12,624 bases of DNA. It comes from Bacteroidota bacterium (lineage in GTDB: Bacteria > Bacteroidota > Bacteroidia > Bacteroidales > Rikenellaceae). The position numbers were made by a program, and so were the translations under genes. The DNA is taken from the NCBI GenBank assembly GCA_023443765.1, contig JAEZTA010000034.1, forward strand, positions 1 to 12,624, read 5' to 3'. This document shows positions 6,909 to 12,624 of this stretch, one piece after another (the stretch's first letter is position 1; every line of letters begins with the position of its first letter). The notes under the pieces are model-generated. The model was not told the origin of the DNA. It searched no databases and saw nothing but the letters and a program-made list of their open reading frames with translations.

Positions 6909-9900
6909 TTAAAAGTTAAATTGCGCTCCGATATTCACGATTTTCTGAAGCGGATACCTCAGTCCGTTACCCCGGTTGTCGCTGGACGATTCGGGCTTGT
7001 TGTCGTAACCGCCCAACTCCGGGTCCCAGTGCTTGAACGGAGAGAATGTCAGAAGATTGGCTCCTGAAAGGTAGACGCGCATCCACTTGAACGAGTAGCC
7101 GATTTCGAGGTTTTTCAGGCGCAGGAAAGCGCCGTCGCGCAGCCAGTAGGAGGAGAGTACCTCCGTGTTGTCGCGGCCGTCGGTGTGCGAGAGGCGTGGG
7201 TAGGCGGCGTCGGGGTTGGGATTGCTTTCCGACCAGTAGTCCTTGGCGACGAATCCGAGCACGTTCTTGTGGTAGACGCCGAACGGGTGGATGTCGTTCA
7301 TGTAGATCGAAACCTTCGCGATACCCTGAAAGTAAACCGAGAAGTCCCACCGCTTATACTTTGCCGAGAGCCCGAAACCATATACGACCTGAGGAATGTA
7401 CGGGTCGCCGATGTAGGTCCGGTCGTACTGGTCGATCTTCTTGTCGCCGTTCAGGTCCTTGTATTTGATGTCGCCGGGCTTGACGTTGGCCATCACGGCC
7501 GACTGGTCGGGGCTGCTGTCGATGTCTTTCTGGTCCTTGAAAAGCCCCAGAGCGACGTATGCCGGACCGATCCGGTTCATCGGACCGCCGCGCTCGTACT
7601 GGTAGTCCCATTCGTAATCAGGCTCGTCCCGGAACAGCAGGGTATTCTTCGCATAGGTGAATGTACCCTTGAACGTCAGCAGGAAATCGGGATTGAAGAC
7701 ATGGTTGTATTCGAGCGAGAGGTCGACGCCTTCGTTCCGCGTCTTGCCCATATTGGCGAACGGCGTGGCGCTGCCCATGCCGACCGTTGCGGGGACCGTT
7801 TGGCGGGTCAGCAGGATGCGTTCGCGGTTTTCGCGGAAGAAATCTGCAATCAGCAGGAACCGGTTGTCGAACAACCCGAGTTCCAGTCCGATATTCTTTT
7901 TCAGCGAGGTTTCCCACGTTGCATAGGGATTGCCGTAGCGGGTTATCACCGCGCCCTTCATCGAACTGTTGAACGCCGGGCCGAACGAGTAGCTCTTGCC
8001 GTCCATGGTCAGGTGCGTGTAGCCCTGGAAACGTTCGCTCGTAAGCGAATTGCCCACCAAACCATAGGAGCCGCGCACTTTCAGTAGGCTAACGACTTTG
8101 GTCAGCGGCTCGAAGAATTTCTCGTTCGAGAGTATGTAACCCAGGGCGATCGACGGGAAGAACCCGAACTTTTTGCCTTTGACGAAGTTGTCGCTGCCGT
8201 TGTAGGCGAAATTGAACTCGGTATAGTAGCGCCTGTCGAAATTGTAGGTCAGACGGCCCGCGATACCCTGGTTTCTCTCTCCCAGTGCGGCATTGTAGTT
8301 GTTGCTCGCGGGATTGTTGCGGAAGTAGCCCCGTTGCAGGTAGATGAACTGGGCGTTCACGTCGTGTTTGCCAAACTCGCGCTGATAGTTGAGCATGATG
8401 TTGGCATTGGTGAGACGGTCGCTGGAGTTCGAGTTCCGCGCCACGGCGGCGTTGCTGCCGTTGGTGTTGATCGAGCGCAGGTCGTAGGTGTAGCTGCCGT
8501 CGTCGTTCTTATTCAGTGTATTGGGGTCGATTTCGAAGTAGAACGGTGTGATGTATTTGCCGGTCGAGGTGCTGTTGAACACCTTGAGCGAGAATTGCCC
8601 CGTGATGGAGAGGCCTTTGGTGATGAAATCCAGTTTCTGGTCGAAATCGAGCGTTCCCATCGAGGTGGTTCTGAACATCTCGTTGACGCCTTGCGCCAGC
8701 GAGGCGTACGGGTTGGCGTACATGTTGGACTGGGGACCGCCCGATTTGTTGCCGAAGGGGATGTAGTTCATCTCTTCGGTCTTGGGGAACTTCACGGGGA
8801 ACTGCGAAGGCGAAGCCCACATCACCCGGCCGAAGAGGTAATTCACATCATTGAGAGGCCCGGTGTAGTCCTGTACCTGGATATTCAGTTTCACACCGAC
8901 CTTGGTAGTTTTGGTGAGCTGGCTGCTGACGTTCGACTGGAACGAATAGCGCAGGTTGTGGATGTTGTTCTTGAATGGATTCTCCGGCGCTTGTTTCAAC
9001 AGGCCCGATTCGTTGGTGATAGAGGCGCTCATGAAGTAGGTCACGCGCTTCGCGATGCCGCCCGAGACGTTCAGGTTGACCGCTTGTGTGTAGGTCTGCC
9101 GTTTGAAAAGCTCTTTGTACCAGTTGACGTTGGGGTAGACATACGGGTCCAGTTTGTTGATGGTTCCCTGGATCGCTTCGTCTGAGAATTTCGGTTCCGC
9201 TCCGGGGGTACGCGCTTCGATGGCCTCGTTGAACATCCGCATATACTGTACGCCGTCGGCGAGTTCGGGAATCTGCGTGGGCATCGACATACGCCCTTCG
9301 ACGCGCAGGTTGATCTTCGGCTTGCCGCCCTGGCCGGTTTTCGTCGTCACGATCATCACGCCGTTTGCGCCGCGCGATCCGTAAAGCGCTGTCGCCGTAG
9401 CGTCCTTGAGGATCGAAAAATTCTCGATCACCTCGGGGGCGAGCGCATTCAGGTCGTACGACGAGCACTCCACGCCGTCGATCAGGATCAGCGGGTTCTG
9501 GGCAGCCTCGGCGAAGGTGCTTACGCCGCGAATCCAGAAATTGGCCCCGTCAGCACCCGGCTCTCCGGACTGCTGGACCGAAATCACGCCGGCGATACGG
9601 CCTGCAAAACTGTTTGTCAGGTTGGCGGCGGGCATCTTCATGTCGGAGGTTTTGAACGACTGGATGGCCCCGATGACGCTCTCCTTTTTCTGTTGTCCGA
9701 AACCGACCACGACCACCTCTTCCATAATCCGGTTGTCTTCGTTGAGAATGATGTTGCAGATGCTCTCGGCTCCCGGGGTGATCTCCTGGTTGAGGTAGCC
9801 GATGTAGCTGTAAACAAGCGTGGCATTGAGTGGAACGTCGATCACATACGTGCCGTCGATGTTGGTCGACACGCCGGTCGTCGTCCCTTTAACGATCACG

Positions 9901-10367
9901 TTCACGCCCGTCAGCGGGGTTCCTTTGGCATCGGTGATCGTGCCGGTGATCCGCTTGGTCCCGGATTTTTGCCGGGACGGGTCGTCCTTTGCTGCAGCTG
10001 GCTTCTGCTTTTTGATGATGAAGATCTGGCGGTCCTTGATCTCAAAGGAATTGTCGGTCGATCTGAAAATCTGGTTGAGGACCGTTTCGACCGAGCCGTT
10101 GTTCACCTCGACCGAGACTTTACGATCGACATCGACGATGTCGTTGGAATAAAAGAAGATGAATTCGGTTTTTTTCTCGATCTCCGCGAAAATCTCCTTT
10201 ACGGGCTTGTTTTTCGCATTGATCGAGAGAAGAATGGCTTTCGGAGCGGCTTCGGCGGCACTCGCCGTCCACATCCCGGGCACTAAAAACAGAAACGCCA
10301 GCTGTGCCACACACAATTCCAGACGAAATAATGATTTCTTACAGCATGATTTATTGTTATTATTCAT
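6909..10367 (-). CDS. susC-like: SusC/RagA-like TonB-dependent outer-membrane transporter with N-terminal STN signalling domain
   Basis: This 1,152-residue protein imports oligosaccharides across the outer membrane using TonB energy. Residues 1-38 are a signal peptide ending TASA. An STN domain follows at about 45-118 (LLSINAKNKPVKEIFAEIEK, FFYSNDIVDVDRKVSVEV); this domain passes ligand binding to a FecR-type anti-sigma factor. A carboxypeptidase-regulatory-like beta-sandwich lies at about 138-210 (GTITDAKGTPLTGVNVIVKG). The TonB-box-like segment is EEVVVVGFG (216-224). The plug covers about 228-345 and includes NPLILIDGVE and ALYGSRGANGVMIVTTK. The barrel fills the rest and ends in the terminal phenylalanine typical of outer-membrane proteins. 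The extra STN domain accounts for the length. It follows fecR by 148 bases, a gap that holds a candidate antisense RNA, and precedes susD by 12 bases. TonB-dependent SusC with sigma/anti-sigma control is common in PULs for host glycans. Confidence 0.97.
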   Translation of the reverse strand: MNNNNKSCCKKSLFRLELCVAQLAFLFLVPGMWTASAAEAAPKAILLSINAKNKPVKEIFAEIEKKTEFIFFYSNDIVDVDRKVSVEVNNGSVETVLNQIFRSTDNSFEIKDRQIFIIKKQKPAAAKDDPSRQKSGTKRITGTITDAKGTPLTGVNVIVKGTTTGVSTNIDGTYVIDVPLNATLVYSYIGYLNQEITPGAESICNIILNEDNRIMEEVVVVGFGQQKKESVIGAIQSFKTSDMKMPAANLTNSFAGRIAGVISVQQSGEPGADGANFWIRGVSTFAEAAQNPLILIDGVECSSYDLNALAPEVIENFSILKDATATALYGSRGANGVMIVTTKTGQGGKPKINLRVEGRMSMPTQIPELADGVQYMRMFNEAIEARTPGAEPKFSDEAIQGTINKLDPYVYPNVNWYKELFKRQTYTQAVNLNVSGGIAKRVTYFMSASITNESGLLKQAPENPFKNNIHNLRYSFQSNVSSQLTKTTKVGVKLNIQVQDYTGPLNDVNYLFGRVMWASPSQFPVKFPKTEEMNYIPFGNKSGGPQSNMYANPYASLAQGVNEMFRTTSMGTLDFDQKLDFITKGLSITGQFSLKVFNSTSTGKYITPFYFEIDPNTLNKNDDGSYTYDLRSINTNGSNAAVARNSNSSDRLTNANIMLNYQREFGKHDVNAQFIYLQRGYFRNNPASNNYNAALGERNQGIAGRLTYNFDRRYYTEFNFAYNGSDNFVKGKKFGFFPSIALGYILSNEKFFEPLTKVVSLLKVRGSYGLVGNSLTSERFQGYTHLTMDGKSYSFGPAFNSSMKGAVITRYGNPYATWETSLKKNIGLELGLFDNRFLLIADFFRENRERILLTRQTVPATVGMGSATPFANMGKTRNEGVDLSLEYNHVFNPDFLLTFKGTFTYAKNTLLFRDEPDYEWDYQYERGGPMNRIGPAYVALGLFKDQKDIDSSPDQSAVMANVKPGDIKYKDLNGDKKIDQYDRTYIGDPYIPQVVYGFGLSAKYKRWDFSVYFQGIAKVSIYMNDIHPFGVYHKNVLGFVAKDYWSESNPNPDAAYPRLSHTDGRDNTEVLSSYWLRDGAFLRLKNLEIGYSFKWMRVYLSGANLLTFSPFKHWDPELGGYDNKPESSSDNRGNGLRYPLQKIVNIGAQFNF

Positions 10368-10374
10368 ACCTTTG
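10367..10374 (+). promoter_or_regulatory. Plus-strand -7 box (TACCTTTG) touching the susC start codon
   Basis: TACCTTTG fits the Bacteroidetes -7 consensus TAnnTTTG exactly and points to the plus strand, into the fecR-susC gap. Its first base is also the first base of the susC ATG read in reverse. I see no convincing TTTG about 20 bases upstream for the -33 element. A start site near 10381 would be expected. On the minus strand the same bases read CAAAGGT immediately before ATG, so a ribosome-binding role is an alternative reading. Confidence 0.4.
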
Positions 10375-10380
10375 TAAGGA

Positions 10381-10460
10381 TTTAATAGTTAATTTTTAGC
10401 ATTTTAACGGTTAGATCACAGGCCGGGCGATAGTACCAGTATCGCTCGGTCGTCTTTTTT
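10381..10460 (+). ncRNA. Candidate cis-antisense small RNA opposite the susC leader (DonS-like arrangement)
   Basis: No protein gene lies on the plus strand here, yet the gap holds an exact -7 box (10367-10374) and, about 50 bases on, a hairpin followed by TCTTTTTT. These would bound a transcript of roughly 80 nt that is fully complementary to the 5' leader of the susC mRNA. From the literature as I recall it, Bacteroides fragilis DonS and its relatives are short antisense RNAs in the same place. They lie between an anti-sigma gene and susC in ECF-sigma-controlled PULs and repress the PUL. The boundaries given are predictions; the start site is inferred from the -7 box only, and no -33 box was found. 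Confidence 0.4.
10423..10460 (+). terminator. Hairpin with T run in the fecR-susC gap, plus-strand orientation
   Basis: A 10-bp stem pairs 10423-10432 (CCGGGCGATA) with 10440-10449 (TATCGCTCGG) around a 7-base loop. One pair is G-T at 10426/10446, tolerated as G-U only in the plus-strand RNA; in the minus-strand RNA it is an A-C mismatch. A TCTTTTTT run (10453-10460) follows on the plus side, while no T run follows on the minus side. The asymmetry favours a plus-strand terminator. The few bases between stem and T run make it weaker than the operon terminator at 1758-1795. Read on the minus strand it would be a hairpin in the susC leader. Confidence 0.45.
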
Positions 10461-10515
10461 CAGGCTCATTTTTTTATCTCATAGGCTTTTCGGTTTTTCA
10501 GGTTAGGGTTAGTAT

Positions 10516-11694
10516 TCAGTTGTCTTTGAGTACGATTATGTACATGTCGTCCCCCACGTGTTCGCAGTTGACCGGCATACTCAGGCTCAAGCCCTGCAAT
10601 ACGTCGCCGAGATCGTTTTTCAGGTCCAGTTTGCCCGAGCAGACGAAGCCGCCCGCCCGTTCGCTGCAAACGATCGAAACCCCGTAGTAATCCGACAGGC
10701 GCCGGGTGACGGTTTCCAGTTTTTCCTTGTCGAAATAGTACAGCCCGTCGATCCACGAGGCGTATTTGCGGACATCGACTTCCTCCACGCGTGCCTCGCC
10801 TCCCGCTGCTTCGTACATCTGCTCCGGTTCGAGTACGGTTTTGTTCCGGCTCGCATTGTCCACGACCCTTACCGAGCCTTCCACCAGTACGATGCGTTCC
10901 ATCTCCCGGTTGTCGTACGCGCATACATTGAACCGGGTTCCCATGACCTCGACGTTCAGTCCTTTGGTCCGCACGATGAACGGTCGGTTGTCGTGCACGA
11001 CATCGAGGAAAATCTCGCCGTCGACATAAATTTCACGCTGCTTACCCGTAAATTCCGCCGGATAGACGATGCGCGTATTCGCATTGACCCATACTTTAGT
11101 GCCGTCGGACAGGGTCAGCCGCGACATTTTCCCTCGTGGGATGATGAGCTGGTTGTATTTGGCCGACTCCTCCCTGGGAATCTCCGACTGGCTTACGGTG
11201 ATTTTCGATTCGTCGTAACAGATCTCGGCCTCTTTGTCGGTGATGACCACAGTCCGGGCGTCCGACAGAATCAGCTTGGCCTCTTTGCCCGCAATGGAAT
11301 CGGTTTTTGCGCAGGCGTATTCGTAGATTTCGCCGTGCAGCGATTGGTCACCAGGCCATAATGCGAACAGCAACAGCACCGACGCAGCGACGGCTGCCGG
11401 GTAGAGTACGTATTTCCAGCGGGGGAACTGCTTCGGTTTGTTCAGGCCCGTTTCGGCGGCAATATTGTCCCAAAGCCGGGAAATTTCCTGGTCGGTGATG
11501 AACGGCAGAATTTCGTTGGAAGATTCGATATATCTCCGGGCGACGAAGTATTCGCTGATATTGGGAGGGTCGGAAGCCACGAAGTCCTGCCAGAAAGCGA
11601 CGCTTTCGCGGACAGGACTTTTCACAGACGCGACAAAAAAATCGTCCGAAAGGAAATCTTCGAGGGTAAAGAGTCTATAGTCTTTGGCATTCAT
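10516..11694 (-). CDS. fecR-like: FecR-family anti-sigma factor (inner-membrane)
   Basis: This 392-residue single-pass membrane protein should hold the ECF sigma factor encoded just upstream, and release it when the STN domain of the SusC transporter signals substrate. The cytoplasmic N-terminal part spans residues 1-93. The transmembrane helix is about 94-113 (YVLYPAAVAASVLLLFALW). The periplasmic FecR domain lies at about 180-280 (IPRGKMSRLTLSDGTKVWVN, YVDGEIFLDV, MGTRFNVCAY, VLVEGSVRV). The C-terminal STN-interacting domain, of the type annotated DUF4974, covers about 315-388 (YYFDKEKLETVTRRLSDYYG). The length is normal for Bacteroidetes members. It starts 63 bases after the sigma gene stop and probably shares its transcript. 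Its own downstream gap carries the antisense RNA candidate. Confidence 0.95.
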   Translation of the reverse strand: MNAKDYRLFTLEDFLSDDFFVASVKSPVRESVAFWQDFVASDPPNISEYFVARRYIESSNEILPFITDQEISRLWDNIAAETGLNKPKQFPRWKYVLYPAAVAASVLLLFALWPGDQSLHGEIYEYACAKTDSIAGKEAKLILSDARTVVITDKEAEICYDESKITVSQSEIPREESAKYNQLIIPRGKMSRLTLSDGTKVWVNANTRIVYPAEFTGKQREIYVDGEIFLDVVHDNRPFIVRTKGLNVEVMGTRFNVCAYDNREMERIVLVEGSVRVVDNASRNKTVLEPEQMYEAAGGEARVEEVDVRKYASWIDGLYYFDKEKLETVTRRLSDYYGVSIVCSERAGGFVCSGKLDLKNDLGDVLQGLSLSMPVNCEHVGDDMYIIVLKDN

Positions 11695-11757
11695 CCGAGA
11701 CGGCAGTTTTATACAGTAAACACCACCATCCGGATTTTATACTCACTTTTTCCGAAA

Positions 11758-12315
11758 TTAATTCAAATAATTTGTACGGATGCGCTTTAGGGCCCGCTGA
11801 ATGGTGTTCAGGACTGCCTGGTAACTCATGTTCATGACATCGGAAATCTCGCTGATGCTGAGATTGTCGATATACCTGTAATGCATCGCCTGCTTTTGTC
11901 GCGGGGTGAGGGTTGACATGATTTCAGTGACTTTGCCCTGCATCATCACCTCCTCTTCCTGGATCTCGATTTTGCTGGATACGTCTTCGCAGGTTGGTTC
12001 CTTCGCTTTGGCGCCATTGCTCGCCGCGAACCGGCTCTTGTCCCGTTTCAGACTGTTGATTAGGCTGTTTCGGAGCGTCGCAAAAAGGTAATATTTGATG
12101 TTGTCGGTAGGGTGCAGGTTACGCCGGTTGGAGTATATCTTGACAAAGACATCCTGGATGCAGTCCTTCACCAACTCCCGGTCGCCTGTGAACTGGGAAC
12201 CATACATAAACAGGACACGGACATATCTTTCGAAAATATGCGCATAGGCCTCCCGGTCTCCGCCGAGAAATCTGTTCCATAAAGACGCGTCGTCTTTGTC
12301 TCTCTTTATGTCCAT
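11758..12315 (-). CDS. ECF (sigma-70 family) RNA polymerase sigma factor, PUL regulator type
   Basis: This 185-residue extracytoplasmic-function sigma factor should direct RNA polymerase to the promoter of the PUL when freed by the FecR-like anti-sigma factor next door. Region 2 occupies about residues 22-90, with the diagnostic DCIQDVFVKIYSNR at 51-64 and the following YYLFATLRNSLINSLKR. Region 4 covers about 125-181, with STLTPRQKQAMHYRY and a helix-turn-helix ISEISDVMNMSYQAVLN (154-170). The linker is short, as usual for ECF factors. The start is supported by an A-rich leader directly before ATG; no Shine-Dalgarno is seen, which is normal in this phylum. The preceding 240 bases are non-coding and probably hold its promoter. 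Confidence 0.96.
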   Translation of the reverse strand: MDIKRDKDDASLWNRFLGGDREAYAHIFERYVRVLFMYGSQFTGDRELVKDCIQDVFVKIYSNRRNLHPTDNIKYYLFATLRNSLINSLKRDKSRFAASNGAKAKEPTCEDVSSKIEIQEEEVMMQGKVTEIMSTLTPRQKQAMHYRYIDNLSISEISDVMNMSYQAVLNTIQRALKRIRTNYLN

Positions 12316-12549
12316 TTTTTATGCGCTGCGAAGCTTTCCGGATCATATTCCGGTACTATTTTTCCATATTTCGCGTACAACCTGCTTACAATATTCGCAA
12401 TAATTCCCGTAATAAGCAAGCAATTCGGTGTCAACATCGTGGGAAATCTCGCACTTTTAATGACAATCGGGGGCTCAGAGGCTTCTGGAATACATCGAGG
12501 GTTTGAACATCAGCCAAGCATCCGGACCGGAAGATATTTATTTACCTGA

Positions 12550-12557
12550 CAAATCTA
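12550..12557 (-). promoter_or_regulatory. Possible -7 box of the sigma/fecR transcript
   Basis: Read on the minus strand, TAGATTTG is an exact fit to TAnnTTTG. Transcription would begin near 12543, giving a leader of about 230 bases before the sigma ATG. No TTTG is present about 20 bases upstream, where the hairpin stem lies instead, so support is one-sided. Confidence 0.22.
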
Positions 12558-12597
12558 AAAACGAGAGGCATTCATTATGAATGTCTCTCGTTTTATT
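12557..12597. terminator. Strong hairpin flanked by T runs on both strands (probable intrinsic terminator)
   Basis: A 17-bp stem pairs 12558-12574 with 12578-12594 around a 3-base loop (TTA). The only imperfection is G12568 opposite T12584, which is a G-U pair in a plus-strand RNA and an A-C mismatch in a minus-strand RNA. TTTTATT follows on the plus side and TTTTT on the minus side. No coding gene in the window ends here on the plus strand, so the most likely client is a minus-strand gene to the right of the window. The wobble pair, however, favours plus-strand use. Confidence 0.65.
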
Positions 12598-12624
12598 GCT
12601 GATAAATAGTTTGTTATGCTATTT

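Larger units (their letters stand above)
12316..12624. other. Non-coding region upstream of the sigma gene
   Basis: I see no convincing gene here. It contains a small inverted repeat CCGGA-TCATAT-TCCGG (12338-12353) about 25 bases before the sigma ATG. It also contains a minus-strand -7-like box (12550-12557) and the strong hairpin at 12557-12597. One open stretch, 12464-12580 on the plus strand, has plausible codons but no start codon and ends inside the hairpin. Base composition is more AT-rich than in the genes. Confidence 0.7.

Noticed and set aside
10558..11361. A 267-codon plus-strand frame opposite the anti-sigma gene
   Set aside because: The composition is that of an antisense shadow, and the minus strand has clear FecR domains.
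12321..12506. A 61-codon plus-strand frame upstream of the sigma gene
   Set aside because: It is basic and low in structure, has no recognisable domain, and would start where the sigma gene leader lies.
12464..12580. An open plus-strand stretch of about 38 codons with sensible-looking codons, possibly a gene remnant
   Set aside because: It has no start codon, follows a stop directly, and its own stop lies in the loop of a strong hairpin. I recognise no family, so chance is the simpler explanation.
1..12624. CRISPR arrays, insertion sequences, tRNA or rRNA genes
   Set aside because: No repeated spacer pattern, transposase-like protein, terminal repeats or recognisable structural RNA was seen.

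Overview
The window comes from a high-GC member of the Bacteroidales, most likely Alistipes or a close relative. This rests on the SusC/SusD pair, the ECF sigma/FecR pair, start codons without Shine-Dalgarno sequences, TAnnTTTG-type promoter boxes and the GC-rich codon use. The genus is inferred from composition and protein style, not from a search. Every convincing protein gene lies on the minus strand, so the locus reads from right to left.

Reading in the direction of transcription, the locus is a polysaccharide utilization locus (PUL). It opens with an ECF sigma factor (12315-11758) and its FecR-type anti-sigma factor (11694-10516). Next come a SusC-like TonB-dependent transporter with an N-terminal STN signalling domain (10367-6909) and its SusD-like surface lipoprotein (6896-4977). 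These are followed by a right-handed beta-helix glycosidase that I assign to family GH110, exo-alpha-1,3-galactosidase (4880-3006). Last is a secreted calcineurin-like metallophosphoesterase (3009-1810), whose start overlaps the GH110 stop as ATGA. A strong intrinsic terminator (1758-1795) closes the unit. After it, in its own leader, starts a GH2 beta-galactosidase (1559 to beyond base 1) of which only the N-terminal 519 residues are in the window.

Together the genes read as a system for a galactose-capped glycan. SusC/SusD would bind and import it. The STN domain would report occupancy to FecR, which would release the sigma factor and raise expression. GH110 would remove terminal alpha-1,3-galactose and GH2 the beta-galactose beneath it. 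The blood-group-B or linear alpha-Gal type of host glycan is the natural candidate, but the exact target is inference. The phosphoesterase is the unexpected component: its tight coupling to GH110 suggests a phosphorylated substrate or phosphate scavenging.

The most interesting non-coding signal is in the 148-base gap between fecR and susC. On the plus strand a perfect TAnnTTTG box touches the susC start codon, and about 50 bases further on there is a hairpin followed by a T run. This arrangement would give a roughly 80-nt RNA antisense to the susC leader. It resembles the DonS-type cis-antisense RNAs reported for ECF-sigma-controlled PULs of Bacteroides. The right end of the window (12316-12624) is non-coding and carries another strong hairpin, probably the terminator of a neighbouring gene.
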